From Demequina rhizosphaerae (GTDB taxonomy: Bacteria; Actinomycetota; Actinomycetes; Actinomycetales; Demequinaceae), in NCBI RefSeq assembly GCF_000971255.1, contig NZ_BBMC01000010.1, forward strand, positions 1 through 64,000: DNA of 64,000 nucleotides. Direction: 5' to 3'. The first letter of the stretch is position 1; every line of letters starts with the position of its first letter. The notes under the pieces were generated by a model, which was not told the origin of the DNA, ran no database searches, and saw only the letters and a list, made by a program, of their open reading frames with translations. Positions 16,597-25,504 of this stretch are shown one piece after another. A program made the translations under genes and the position numbers.

Positions 16597-17358
16597 TCAG
16601 TGACCCATCTGCTTCATGCGGTCGAGCACCCGCTCGGCGGTGGGCTCGCGCATCTCGTCGACGATGCGCCCGTCGGCGAGGAACAGCACGCGGTCCGCGT
16701 ACGAGGCCGCGGTCGGGTCGTGGGTGACCATGGCGATGGTCTGGCCGAACTCCTCGACCGCGCGGCGCATGAAGCCGAGCAGCTCGCCGCCGGAGCGCGA
16801 GTCGAGGTTGCCCGAGGGCTCGTCGGCGAAGATGAGCTCGGGACGCGCGACGAGCGCGCGCGCCACGGCGACGCGCTGCTGCTGGCCGCCCGAGAGCTCG
16901 GCGGGCAGGTGGCTGAGACGGTCCGCGAGGCCGAGGATCGCGATGACCTCGCCGAACCAGTCCGGGTCGATGTCGCGGCCGGCGATGTCGAGCGGGAGGG
17001 TGATGTTCTCGCGCGCCGTCAGCGACGGGATGAGGTTGAAGGCTTGGAAGACGAAGCCGATCTTGTCGCGGCGGACCTGCGTGATCTTGTCCTCGGACAG
17101 GCCGGTGATCCGCGTCTCGCCGATCCAGGAGTCTCCCGCGGTGAGCCGGTCGAGGCCCGCGAGGGTGTGGAGCAGCGTGGACTTGCCGGAGCCGGAGGGC
17201 CCCATGATCGCCGTGAACTCGGCGATCGCGATGTCGACGTCGACGCCGTCGAGCGCGCGGACCGCCGCGTCGCCGTCGCCGTAGGTCTTGGCGCCGCCGC
17301 GCATGGACGCGGCGACCGCGACGGAGGTCCGGGGGGTCTCGGTGAGGGTGGTGGTCAT
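16597..17358 (-). CDS. ABC transporter ATP-binding protein, MacB/LolD type (operon A)
   Basis: The 253-residue ATPase has Walker A GPSGSGKST at residues 53-61, Q-loop VFQAFNLIPSL, signature ELSGGQQQRVAVARAL and Walker B ELIFADEPSGNLDS. It belongs to the MacB/LolD/FtsE group that partners FtsX-type permeases. The start MTTTLTETP follows a strong CAGGAGGAAGCC ribosome site; a longer in-frame reading reaches upstream but runs through hairpins. It energises the permease encoded two bases downstream. Confidence 0.94.
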   Translation of the reverse strand: MTTTLTETPRTSVAVAASMRGGAKTYGDGDAAVRALDGVDVDIAIAEFTAIMGPSGSGKSTLLHTLAGLDRLTAGDSWIGETRITGLSEDKITQVRRDKIGFVFQAFNLIPSLTARENITLPLDIAGRDIDPDWFGEVIAILGLADRLSHLPAELSGGQQQRVAVARALVARPELIFADEPSGNLDSRSGGELLGFMRRAVEEFGQTIAMVTHDPTAASYADRVLFLADGRIVDEMREPTAERVLDRMKQMGH

Positions 17359-17369
17359 GGCTTCCTCCT

Positions 17370-17394
17370 GACGATGTCTGCCTCGCACATCGTC
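17370..17394. promoter_or_regulatory. Inverted repeat just upstream of ABC operon A
   Basis: GACGATGT (17370-17377) and ACATCGTC (17387-17394) are perfect 8-bp arms separated by nine bases, ending 12 bases before the ATPase start. It could be an operator for a dimeric regulator, such as one of the nearby response regulators, or an mRNA leader hairpin. It is a variant of the GGACGATGCG word. Confidence 0.5.
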
Positions 17395-17460
17395 CGGCCG
17401 CGAGGCGCCTGCGCACATCGGCCGGTGGGACGGTTTGTCCGTATCGTCCCGACGGGTGAT

Positions 17461-17506
17461 CCCCCATGCCCGCATGGGGGAGGCCCCTGCCCCCCGTTCT
17501 GGGGGG
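17461..17506. promoter_or_regulatory. Paired GC hairpins between the two ABC operons
   Basis: CCCCCATG-CCCG-CATGGGGG (17461-17480) and CCCCCC-GTTCT-GGGGGG (17490-17506) are two perfect short hairpins in the inter-operon spacer. They may add to termination of operon B. No function can be read directly. Confidence 0.45.
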
Positions 17507-17525
17507 CGCGCCCTGGGCACGCGAA

Positions 17526-17554
17526 GGGCCCCGGAGCATCACGCTCCGGGGCCC
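17526..17554 (-). terminator. Terminator after ABC operon B
   Basis: GGGCCCCGGAGC (17526-17537) pairs perfectly with GCTCCGGGGCCC (17543-17554) around ATCAC, beginning 17 bases beyond the permease stop on the minus strand. Confidence 0.8.
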
Positions 17555-17570
17555 CTCGCGCATCGTCCCG

Positions 17571-20105
17571 TCAGCCGTCGAAGGCGATGGCCTGCAGGAT
17601 GTCGAGCTTGGCCGCCCGGCGGGCGGGCCAGACCGCGGCCAGCACGCCCGCGATCGCCGCGGAGATCGTGTAGAGCAGCAGCCACACCCACGGGATCGTG
17701 ATGGTGGTGAACCCGAAGTCCTCGAGCGCCCGCACGAGCGCCGCGCCGAGGCCCACGCCCAGGATCATGCCGAGGATGGTGCCGAAGATGGCCATCACCA
17801 TCGACTCGATCCGGATCATGCGGCGGATCGACCGGCGCCGCACGCCGACCGCCCGCAGCAGGCCGATCTCGCGGGTGCGCTCCGTGACCGACAGCAGCAG
17901 CGTGTTGGCCACGCCGAGCAGCGCGATGACGAGCGCCGCGCCGAGCATCGCCGAGATGATGCCGAGCAGCAGGTCGATGAACTGGTTCGCCAGCTGCTCG
18001 AACTCGCCCGGCGACTGCAGCACCACGAGCGGGTAGTCGACCGCGAGCGCCTCGAGGAGCTGGTCCTGGGCCTCGGCGGCGTCCACGTCGTCGTCCAGCA
18101 CGACCATCGATTGCGCGAGCGGGTAGTCGCCGAGCAGCTCGTGACCGGTGTCCTCGTCGATCCACACCTGGGCGTCGCCCTCGTTGAGGTACCTGCCCGT
18201 GACGGTGAGCGTCGCGGTGCCCTCGGGCCCCTCGAGCGTGAGCTCGTCGCCCACCTCGTAGCCGGCCTCGACCATCGACGGGTCGATGAAGACGCCGCCA
18301 TCCATCTGGTCGAAGTCGGGCTCGTTGTTGTAGTCGAACGCGAGGTCCGCGGTCTCGGGGTCGATGACGCCGACGTTGGTCGTGCCGCCGTCGAGCAGCA
18401 CGGTGCCGAGGCCGGTCGACGTGACGTAGGCGACGCCGTCCTCACCCTCGATGACCTCGATCGCGCCCGTGGGGATCGCGCCCTGCGAGGAGAACACGAA
18501 GAAGTCCGCGCTGTTGCCCTTGAACTGCTCGGTGACGAGCGACTTCATCGACTCGGTGAACGTCGCCACGAGCGCGAGCAGCATCACGCCGATCATGAGC
18601 GCCGCCGCCGTGTTCGCGCTGCGGCGCGGCTCGCGGTGGATGTTGTTCGCGGCGAGCTTGCCGTCCACGCGGAAGATCCGCGTGAGCGTGGCCTTGAGCC
18701 CGTACGCGAGGGGCACGAGCACCTGGGCCGCGAGCAGCGTCACGCCGATGATGAGGATCATCGCGCCGGCGCCCACCGGGATGTACGGCCTCTCGATGTC
18801 CATGTAGAGGCCGACGACGATCGCGAGCACGCCGAGCAGGGTGAGCGCGCCGCCGACGACGTTGCGCAGGCGCAGCGGCTTCTTGGACTCCGTCGCGGAC
18901 TCGCGCAGCGCCTCCATCGGGGAGATGGTCGACGCGTGGATCGCGGGCATGATCGCCGCGACGATCGTGACGAGCGCGCCGAGCGAGTAGCCCCACAGCA
19001 CCGCGTCGAGCGGCAGCGTGACCGTGCCGAAGATGTCGCCGGAGAACGCCTCCACGAGCGTGGACAGGCCGAGCGCGCCGAGGTAGCCGACCACGATGCC
19101 GATGGTCGAGGACGCGACCGCGACGACGAGCGCCTCGAGCAGGATCATCGTGCGCAGCTGGCGTCCGGAGACGCCGATCGCGCGCATGAGCCCGAACTCG
19201 CGGGTGCGCTGGGTGACGATGATGCGGAACGTGTTGACGATGATGTACGCGCCGACGAACAGCGCGATGAGCGCGAACGCGATCGCGAAGATGTCGATGT
19301 ACTGGAGGATCTCGTCGAACGCCTCCGTCTGCTCCGCGGCCTTCGCCTCGCCCGTGATCGCGCGGGTGTCGGGCGGCAGGATCTCGCCGATCGCCTCGGC
19401 CACGGCGTCCTGGTTCGCGCCGTCCTCGACGATCACGCTGATCTGCTCGTAGCCGTCGTCCCCGTTGATCGCCGCTGAGCGTGCGTCGGTCATGTAGCCG
19501 AGCGTCGCGCCCTGGAGCGAGTTGGACTCGCCGAAGCGGACGAGGCCCACGAGGGTGAACTCCTCGACGCCGGCCTCCGTCGCGACGGACACCGTGTCGC
19601 CGATCGCGTAGCCCAGGTTCGGGGCGGAGTCGAGGTCGAGCACGATCTCGTCGTCAGCCGCGGGGCCGTCGCCCTCGACGAGCGTGGCCTGGTCGACGCG
19701 CGGGTCGCCGGCCCAGTTGAAGAGCTGGCTCGGCGGTCCGCCGCCGGCCATGACGTCGTTCGTCGGCTCGAAGTCGGCCGCGAGGACGCTGCCCATGACC
19801 TGGCGGCCGCCCCACGCGGAGGAGACGCCGTCCACGGCGGCGACCTCGTCGACATCGGCGCCCGTGAAGACCGACTCGGTCGCGGCGAACGGGTCCTCCT
19901 CCGCCGGATCGGCATCGGGGTCGACCTCGACGATGACGTCGGTGCCGGCGTAGATCTCCTCGAAGAGCTTGGTGAAGCCGCCCGACAGCGCGTTCGTGAG
20001 GGTGAAGGTGGCGGCGGCCAGCGCCACGCCGAGCGCGACGGCGACGGCCGTGAGGACGAGCCTCTTGGGGTTGTGCCGGACGGACTTGACTGCGAGGCGG
20101 AACAT
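17571..20105 (-). CDS. ABC transporter permease with two FtsX domains (operon B)
   Basis: The 844-residue protein begins MFRLAVKSVRHNPKRLVLTA and has the same architecture as the operon A permease: one N-terminal span, an extracytoplasmic domain and two FtsX cores (RTREFGLMRAIGVSGRQLR and RTREIGLLRAVGVRRRSIR). The extracytoplasmic regions differ far more than the membrane cores, suggesting different cargo or signals. Its ATG overlaps the ATPase stop (TGATG), so the pair is translationally coupled. Confidence 0.92.
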   Translation of the reverse strand: MFRLAVKSVRHNPKRLVLTAVAVALGVALAAATFTLTNALSGGFTKLFEEIYAGTDVIVEVDPDADPAEEDPFAATESVFTGADVDEVAAVDGVSSAWGGRQVMGSVLAADFEPTNDVMAGGGPPSQLFNWAGDPRVDQATLVEGDGPAADDEIVLDLDSAPNLGYAIGDTVSVATEAGVEEFTLVGLVRFGESNSLQGATLGYMTDARSAAINGDDGYEQISVIVEDGANQDAVAEAIGEILPPDTRAITGEAKAAEQTEAFDEILQYIDIFAIAFALIALFVGAYIIVNTFRIIVTQRTREFGLMRAIGVSGRQLRTMILLEALVVAVASSTIGIVVGYLGALGLSTLVEAFSGDIFGTVTLPLDAVLWGYSLGALVTIVAAIMPAIHASTISPMEALRESATESKKPLRLRNVVGGALTLLGVLAIVVGLYMDIERPYIPVGAGAMILIIGVTLLAAQVLVPLAYGLKATLTRIFRVDGKLAANNIHREPRRSANTAAALMIGVMLLALVATFTESMKSLVTEQFKGNSADFFVFSSQGAIPTGAIEVIEGEDGVAYVTSTGLGTVLLDGGTTNVGVIDPETADLAFDYNNEPDFDQMDGGVFIDPSMVEAGYEVGDELTLEGPEGTATLTVTGRYLNEGDAQVWIDEDTGHELLGDYPLAQSMVVLDDDVDAAEAQDQLLEALAVDYPLVVLQSPGEFEQLANQFIDLLLGIISAMLGAALVIALLGVANTLLLSVTERTREIGLLRAVGVRRRSIRRMIRIESMVMAIFGTILGMILGVGLGAALVRALEDFGFTTITIPWVWLLLYTISAAIAGVLAAVWPARRAAKLDILQAIAFDG

Positions 20106-20848
20106 CAGTGCCCCATCTGCTTCATGCGGTCGAGCACGCGGTCCGCGGTGGGCTCGCGCATCTCGTCGACGATGCGGCCGTCCGCGAGGAAGAGGACGCG
20201 GTCGGAGTAGGACGCGGCGGTCGGGTCGTGCGTCACCATGACGATGGTCTGGCCGAACTCCTTGACCGCGCGGCGCATGAAGCCGAGCAGCTCCGCGCCC
20301 GAGCGCGAGTCGAGGTTGCCCGAGGGCTCGTCGGCGAAGATGAGCTCGGGGCGGGCGACGAGCGCGCGCGCCACGGCGACGCGCTGCTGCTGGCCGCCCG
20401 AGAGCTCGGCGGGCAGGTGCGTGAGGCGGTCGCCGAGCCCGAGGATCGAGATGATCTCCTCGAACCAGGCGGGGTCGATGTCGCGGCCGGCGATGTCGAG
20501 CGGCAGCGTGATGTTCTCGCGCGCGCTGAGCGACGGGATGAGGTTGAAGGCCTGGAAGACGAAGCCGATCTTGTCGCGGCGGACCTGCGTGATCTTGTCC
20601 TCGGACAGGCCGGTGATCTGGGTCTCGCCGATCCACGACTCGCCCGCGGTGAGCCGGTCGAGGCCCGCGAGGGTGTGGAGCAGCGTGGACTTGCCGGAGC
20701 CGGAGGGCCCCATGATCGCCGTGAACTCGGACTGCGCGATGTCGACGTCGAGCCCGTCGAGCGCGCGGACCGCCGCGTCGCCGGAGCCGTAGTCCTTGGT
20801 GCCGCCGCGCATGGACGCGGCGATCGTCACGGTGGTGCTGGTGGTCAT
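20105..20848 (-). CDS. ABC transporter ATP-binding protein, MacB/LolD type (operon B)
   Basis: The 247-residue ATPase has GPSGSGKST (Walker A), FQAFNLIPSL, LSGGQQQRVAVARAL and LIFADEPSGNLDS, and is very close in sequence to the operon A ATPase. The ATG is preceded by GGGAGGAACC. It lies 125 bases downstream of the NarL-type response regulator gene on the same strand, so regulation by that system is plausible but not shown. Confidence 0.94.
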   Translation of the reverse strand: MTTSTTVTIAASMRGGTKDYGSGDAAVRALDGLDVDIAQSEFTAIMGPSGSGKSTLLHTLAGLDRLTAGESWIGETQITGLSEDKITQVRRDKIGFVFQAFNLIPSLSARENITLPLDIAGRDIDPAWFEEIISILGLGDRLTHLPAELSGGQQQRVAVARALVARPELIFADEPSGNLDSRSGAELLGFMRRAVKEFGQTIVMVTHDPTAASYSDRVLFLADGRIVDEMREPTADRVLDRMKQMGH

Positions 20849-20973
20849 GGTTCCTCCCGAAGTCGATGCCTCGGTCAGTCTGGCGCGGCGCGCCCGCCGG
20901 CGGCATCGGCCGTGAGGAGGGTTCCTCGGGGTCCGCCTCAGGGATGACCCCAGGGAGCGTGCGACCTACCCGT

Positions 20974-21642
20974 TCACGGGCGCGGGAGGACGATCCCGGA
21001 GTCGTACGCCTCGACCACGGCCTGGACGCGGTCGCGCACGCCGAGCTTGGTGAGGATGTGGCTCACGTGCGTCTTCACGGTGGTGGCGGACACGAACAGC
21101 TCCGCGGCGATCTCCTGGTTCGACAGCCCGCGCGCCATGAGCCGCAGCACCTCGACCTCGCGGTCGGACAGGTCGCCGACGGCCTCGGCCGACGGCTCCG
21201 CGTCCTCGACGGTGCCGGGCGAGGTGCGCGCGAACTGCTCGATGACGCGGCGCGTCACCTCGGGCGCGAGCAGCGCCTCGCCCCCCGCCACCACGCGCAC
21301 CGCGGACACGAGCGCGTCGCCGTCGACGCTCTTGAGCAGGAAGCCCGAGGCGCCGGCGCGCAGCGCCTCGTAGACGTACTCGTCGTCGTCGAAGGTGGTG
21401 AGGATGACGATGCGCGTGCCGGGGTGCGCGGCGAGGACCTCCCGGGTCGCGGTGAGGCCGTCCATGCCGGGCATCCGCACGTCCATGAGGACGACGTCGG
21501 GGGTGTGGTCCGCGACGATGCGCGCCGCGTCGACGCCGGACGTCGCCTCCGCGACCACCTCGACGTCGTCCTCGGACTCGAGGATCATCCTCAGCCCGAC
21601 CCGCACCATCGCCTGATCGTCCACCAGGGCCACCCGGATCAT
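20974..21642 (-). CDS. NarL/LuxR-family response regulator
   Basis: The 222-residue protein has a receiver domain with acidic pair D8-D9, phosphoacceptor D54 in VVLMDVRMPGMDG and the conserved lysine in FLLKSVDGD. A C-terminal LuxR-type helix-turn-helix follows (LSDREVEVLRLMARGLSNQE through VSATTVKTHVSHIL). It should bind DNA when phosphorylated by the kinase encoded just upstream. The ATG overlaps the kinase stop by four bases. Confidence 0.96.
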   Translation of the reverse strand: MIRVALVDDQAMVRVGLRMILESEDDVEVVAEATSGVDAARIVADHTPDVVLMDVRMPGMDGLTATREVLAAHPGTRIVILTTFDDDEYVYEALRAGASGFLLKSVDGDALVSAVRVVAGGEALLAPEVTRRVIEQFARTSPGTVEDAEPSAEAVGDLSDREVEVLRLMARGLSNQEIAAELFVSATTVKTHVSHILTKLGVRDRVQAVVEAYDSGIVLPRP

Positions 21643-22874
21643 CGTCCGCCCTTCGTCGCGTTCGCGGGCCGGTGGCCCACCTGGTCGTCCCCGGACGGCA
21701 GGACCGCGCGCACGCGGAAGCCGCCCCCCGCACGTGGACCGTACTCCAGCGTGCCGCCGAGGGCGTGGACCCGCTCGGCCATGCCGCGCAGGCCGTGCCC
21801 GCCGCTCTGGCGGGCGGCGTCGGAGATGACGCCGCGACCGTCGTCCTCGACGAGCACCGTGACCTCGCCGGCCTGCCGCTCGACGCTCACCTGCGCGCGG
21901 GCGCCCGGGCCGGCGTGCTTCATCGCGTTGGTGAGCGATTCCTGGACCACGCGGTAGGCGCTGAGCTCGACGCCGGCGGGCACGTGGGCGTTGCCGGCGA
22001 TGCTCACGTCGACGGGGAGCCCCGCGTCCTCGACCTGCTGGGCGAGCGCGGGGATGGCCGCGAGGGACGGCATGGGCGCGAGCTCCGCGGTGGCGCGGTC
22101 CCGGTCCGCGGTGTCCACCGCGTCCTGCTCCGCGACGCGCAGCACGCCGATCATGCGCTGCATCTCCGTGAGGCCCGTCCGGCCCGAGGCCGCGATGGTC
22201 TCGAGCGCCTGCTGGACCCGCGGGTCGCCGTCGCGTGCGAGCCGCCGGGCGCCCTCCGCCTGGAGCGTCATCACGGTGATCTCGTGCGCGACGACGTCGT
22301 GCAGCTCGCGGGCGATGCGTGCCCGTTCGGCGCGCACCGCGTCGGCCGCGACCACGCGCTGTGCTTGGTCGCGGCGCTCCTGCGCGACCTCGAGCTCGGT
22401 GAGGCGCTCGCGGCGGCGGTAGTCGACGAAGCCGACCATCATCGGCACGATCACCGCGAGCGTCACCGCGACGAGCGAGGTCCACGGCACGTAGTCGGTG
22501 AACACCAGGCCCGTCGTGGTCCACACGAGCATGAGGCCGAGGACCGCGCCGCCGTGGAGGATCGCCTGGCGCCGCGGCGTGTACGCCGCGACGCCGTAGA
22601 GGGCGAGGTAGATCGCGAGCGACGCGGGCGTGTCCGGATAGCCGAGCCCGACGCTCACGATCCACGGCACGAGCACGGCCCACACGACGATGCGGGGGTA
22701 GCGCTGGCGCCACGCCAGCGGCAGCACCTGGAGGACCAGCAGCGCGTAGCCGAAGGCGTCGGGCTCGCGTGCGCCGATCCCGTAGCCCGCGCTGACGTCG
22801 ACGGCGATGAGGCCGAGCACCAGGAGCGACGCCGCGATGGCGACGTCGCCCCACCGAGGGGGTTTGACGTCCAT
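21639..22874 (-). CDS. Sensor histidine kinase, HisKA_3 type
   Basis: The 411-residue kinase has about five N-terminal membrane segments (residues 10-150) with almost no extracytoplasmic loop, typical of intramembrane-sensing kinases. The dimerisation/phosphoacceptor helix RIARELHDVVAHE contains H192. The ATPase domain shows SLTNAMKHAGPG (N box) and VEDDGRGV with GGHGLRGMAERV (G boxes). The start MDVKPPRWGD is chosen because the upstream in-frame part is arginine-rich shadow. Such kinases often control nearby ABC exporters, as here. Confidence 0.95.
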   Translation of the reverse strand: MDVKPPRWGDVAIAASLLVLGLIAVDVSAGYGIGAREPDAFGYALLVLQVLPLAWRQRYPRIVVWAVLVPWIVSVGLGYPDTPASLAIYLALYGVAAYTPRRQAILHGGAVLGLMLVWTTTGLVFTDYVPWTSLVAVTLAVIVPMMVGFVDYRRRERLTELEVAQERRDQAQRVVAADAVRAERARIARELHDVVAHEITVMTLQAEGARRLARDGDPRVQQALETIAASGRTGLTEMQRMIGVLRVAEQDAVDTADRDRATAELAPMPSLAAIPALAQQVEDAGLPVDVSIAGNAHVPAGVELSAYRVVQESLTNAMKHAGPGARAQVSVERQAGEVTVLVEDDGRGVISDAARQSGGHGLRGMAERVHALGGTLEYGPRAGGGFRVRAVLPSGDDQVGHRPANATKGGR

Positions 22875-22930
22875 CCGGCCAGCGTAGGGTGCCCGGCGGC
22901 CCCGGGCATCGTCCGCGAGGAGGACCGCGC

Positions 22931-23584
22931 TCAGCCGCGGAACCGGTAGCCGACGCCGCGCACCGTCTCGATCGCGTCCGCGCCGAGGTGCGTGCGCAGG
23001 TAGCGGACGTACACGTCGAGCACGTTGTCCCGCGACGCGGAGCCCCACACGGCCTCGAGGGCCTCGGCGCGCGTGACGACGCGGTCCGCGTGCTCCATGA
23101 GCAGCTGCGCGAGCTGCAGCTCGCGCGGGCTGAGCGGCACGGGCTCGTCGTCGCACGTGAGGCGGCGGTCCGCGCGGTCGAGCGCGCAGCGCCCGACGCG
23201 GAGGACGGGGTCCTCCGGCGCGTCGTCGCGCCGCCGCGCGCGCAGCCGGATGCGCGCGAGCAGCTCGTCGAACGAGAAGGGCTTCGCCATGTAGTCGTCC
23301 GCGCCCCGCTCGAGGCCGCGCACCGTGTCCTCGGCGGACGTCCGGGCGGTGAGGATGATGACGGGCACGTCCGAGCCCGCCGCGCGGAGCCGACGCAGCA
23401 CGGTGAAGCCCTCCTGGTCGGGCAGGCCGATGTCGAGGATCACGAGGTCGTGGTCGCCGTCGAGCGCGGCCGCGAGCCCCTCTCGGCCCGTGCCCGCATG
23501 ATCCATCGCGATGCCCGCGGTCCGCAGCCCGTCCCGCAGCGACGCCACGAGGCGCTCCTCGTCCTCCACCAGCAGCACGCGCAT
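22931..23584 (-). CDS. OmpR/PhoB-family response regulator
   Basis: The 217-residue protein has a receiver domain (E7-D8, phosphoacceptor D51 in LVILDIGLPDQEG, lysine in DDYMAKPF). A winged-helix output domain follows, with PLSPRELQLAQLLMEHADRV and a C-terminal VRYLRTHLGADAIETVRGVG. It is coupled to the next upstream kinase by a one-base overlap. Targets are unknown; the adjacent secreted acidic protein genes are candidates. Confidence 0.96.
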   Translation of the reverse strand: MRVLLVEDEERLVASLRDGLRTAGIAMDHAGTGREGLAAALDGDHDLVILDIGLPDQEGFTVLRRLRAAGSDVPVIILTARTSAEDTVRGLERGADDYMAKPFSFDELLARIRLRARRRDDAPEDPVLRVGRCALDRADRRLTCDDEPVPLSPRELQLAQLLMEHADRVVTRAEALEAVWGSASRDNVLDVYVRYLRTHLGADAIETVRGVGYRFRG

Positions 23585-24987
23585 CAGGCCACCCTCCACG
23601 GCACGCGGATGCGGAACGTCGAGCCGACGCCCGGCGTCGAGTCGACCTCGAGGGCGCCGCCGTGCGCCTCCGCGATCGCGCCGACGATCGGCAGGCCCAG
23701 GCCGAGGCCCTCCGCGCCGGGGTCGAGGCGGACGAAGCGGTCGCGGATGCGCGGGAGGTCCTCGGGCGGGATGCCGCGGCCCTCGTCCGCGCACCACAGC
23801 ACCAGGTCCGGCCCGTCGTGCGCGCTGCCGATCCGCACCGCGGTGCCCTCGGCGGAGAACTTCACGGCGTTGGCGGCCAGCTGCAGCCACGCCTGCGTGA
23901 GGCGCTGCGCGTCGACCACCGCGGTGCCCTCCGCGCGGTCCTCGACGTGCCAGTCCCGGTCGCCGAGCGCCGCGACCCTCGTCGCGGCGGCGTCCGTGAG
24001 GTCGCCGACGTCCACCGGGCCGAGCCGCAGGAACTCGGGGCGGTCCGCCTTGGCCAGCGTGACGAGGTCCTCGACCAGCCGCGACATGTCCGCGGCGACC
24101 TCGAGGAGCTCGTCCCGGGTGGCCTCGACCTGGTCGGGGTCGCGGGGCTCGAGCAGCTCGAGCCGCGCGCGGATCACGGTGAGGGGCGTGCGGAGCTCGT
24201 GCGACGCGTCGTCGAGCAGCCTCCGCTGGTCCGCGAACGCGCCCTCGAGCCGGTCGAGCATCGCGTTCACCGTCTGGGACAGGCGCGCCAGGTCGTCGTC
24301 GCCGACGATCGGCACGCGCTGGCTGAGGTCGGTGTCGCTGATGCGCCGCGCGGTCCGATCGAGCAGCCGGATGGGCTCGAGCAGCCTGCCGACGGTGAGG
24401 AACCCGACGATCCCGACCGCGGCCACCGCGAGCGCGGCGACGATCGCGTAGACGGTGAACGTGGCGCGCAGGTCGCCCAGCCGCGCGCCCTCGTCGATCG
24501 CGACCGCGAAGACGGCGACGCGCTCCCCGGAGGAGTCGAGGAACGGGATGGCGGCGGTCGCGTACGCGGTGCTCGCCGTCTCGATGCGGCGCACCTGGAC
24601 CGCGGTGGTCGTGTCGGCCCACAGGGCCTCGATCAGCGCCGCGTCGTCCTCGAGGCGGAGCCGGTCCTCGCTCGCGGGGGCGTAGCGGGCACGAGCGTCG
24701 ACGATCGCGACGGCGCCCTCGTCCGCGGTGCCCGTGAAGCGGCCGACCGCGTCGCGCATGAGCGCGTCGATGCCGGTCGGCTCGTTCTCGTCGATCCACC
24801 GCAGGTAGTCGTCGGCCTGGGACGCGAGCTCGTCGGTGACGGTGCGCTCGATGACGTCACGCTCGATGAGGAACGCGGTGGTGCCGGCGACGGCGAGCGA
24901 GACCGCGGAGAGGGAGACGAGGTAGATCACCACGCGGGCGCGCACGGAGCCCGCGCGGCCGCGCGCCTGCCGGGACCGTGAGCTCAT
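23584..24987 (-). CDS. Sensor histidine kinase, HAMP-HisKA type
   Basis: The 467-residue kinase has two membrane spans (about 19-41 and 178-200) bounding an extracytoplasmic sensor of about 135 residues. A HAMP linker, the HisKA motif LDDASHELRTPLT with H263, and an ATPase domain with NAVKFSAEG, CADEGRGI and GLGLGLPIV follow. The ATG at 24985-24987 is preferred over a GTG six bases earlier because GGAAGGTGGAG gives proper spacing. It pairs with the OmpR-type regulator downstream. The extracytoplasmic domain has no recognised ligand motif. Confidence 0.95.
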   Translation of the reverse strand: MSSRSRQARGRAGSVRARVVIYLVSLSAVSLAVAGTTAFLIERDVIERTVTDELASQADDYLRWIDENEPTGIDALMRDAVGRFTGTADEGAVAIVDARARYAPASEDRLRLEDDAALIEALWADTTTAVQVRRIETASTAYATAAIPFLDSSGERVAVFAVAIDEGARLGDLRATFTVYAIVAALAVAAVGIVGFLTVGRLLEPIRLLDRTARRISDTDLSQRVPIVGDDDLARLSQTVNAMLDRLEGAFADQRRLLDDASHELRTPLTVIRARLELLEPRDPDQVEATRDELLEVAADMSRLVEDLVTLAKADRPEFLRLGPVDVGDLTDAAATRVAALGDRDWHVEDRAEGTAVVDAQRLTQAWLQLAANAVKFSAEGTAVRIGSAHDGPDLVLWCADEGRGIPPEDLPRIRDRFVRLDPGAEGLGLGLPIVGAIAEAHGGALEVDSTPGVGSTFRIRVPWRVA

Positions 24988-25016
24988 CTCCACCTTCCGG
25001 CGCCACGCTACCGGTG

Positions 25017-25469
25017 TCAGTCGTCGTCGTGCTCGTCGTCGTGCTCGGTGTCGTGCGTCTCGTGGTCGTCCCCGGAGCCGTCCTTGGAGCCGTCCGAGCG
25101 CTCGTGCTCGTCGTCGTCGCCCGATCCCGGCACGGTGCCGAGGCGGGAGTCGCCGGGCGGGAGCGCGACGCTGTCGTCGTCGACGCCGCCCTCGTGATCC
25201 TCGTCGTGGTCGTCGTCGAGGTCGTCGACGGAGGGGCTGTGGGGCACCTTCGCGAGGACGTCGTCGGAGCCGTCGCGCGCGGACCCGCTCGGGCTCGGCT
25301 CGGGGGTCGCGGAGGCGGAGTCGTCGACGAGGACCGCGTCGCCCACGGTCGGGTCGGGGTCCGCGCCGGCGGAGGAGCGGGCGATGGCGGTGGCGCCCAC
25401 GCCCACGCCGACGAGGATGGCGGCGGAGGCCGCGATGGTGGCGGCGAATCGTGCTGCTGACGTGTTCAT
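25017..25469 (-). CDS. Secreted or membrane-anchored Asp/His-rich acidic protein
   Basis: The 150-residue protein has a hydrophobic N-terminal segment (about residues 8-30) that is a signal peptide or anchor. An extremely acidic, low-complexity region follows, with clusters DDDHDEDHEG and DDHETHDTEHDDEHDDD. It has no recognisable fold. The His-Asp clusters suggest divalent-metal or Ca2+ binding outside the membrane, by inference only. It sits 29 bases upstream of the HAMP kinase gene on the same strand, so it may be a co-transcribed accessory of that sensor. The ATG at 25467 is the only good start. Confidence 0.7.
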   Translation of the reverse strand: MNTSAARFAATIAASAAILVGVGVGATAIARSSAGADPDPTVGDAVLVDDSASATPEPSPSGSARDGSDDVLAKVPHSPSVDDLDDDHDEDHEGGVDDDSVALPPGDSRLGTVPGSGDDDEHERSDGSKDGSGDDHETHDTEHDDEHDDD

Positions 25470-25504
25470 GTCCTCAGCATCGCCCCGCCCGTCTGAGACT
25501 CCTC

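Noticed and set aside
14045..20906. Apparent fusion of ABC ATPase and permease into single proteins of more than 1100 residues
   Set aside because: The in-frame readings start upstream in arginine-rich shadow sequence. The real ATPases and permeases have separate starts with ribosome sites and correct domain lengths.
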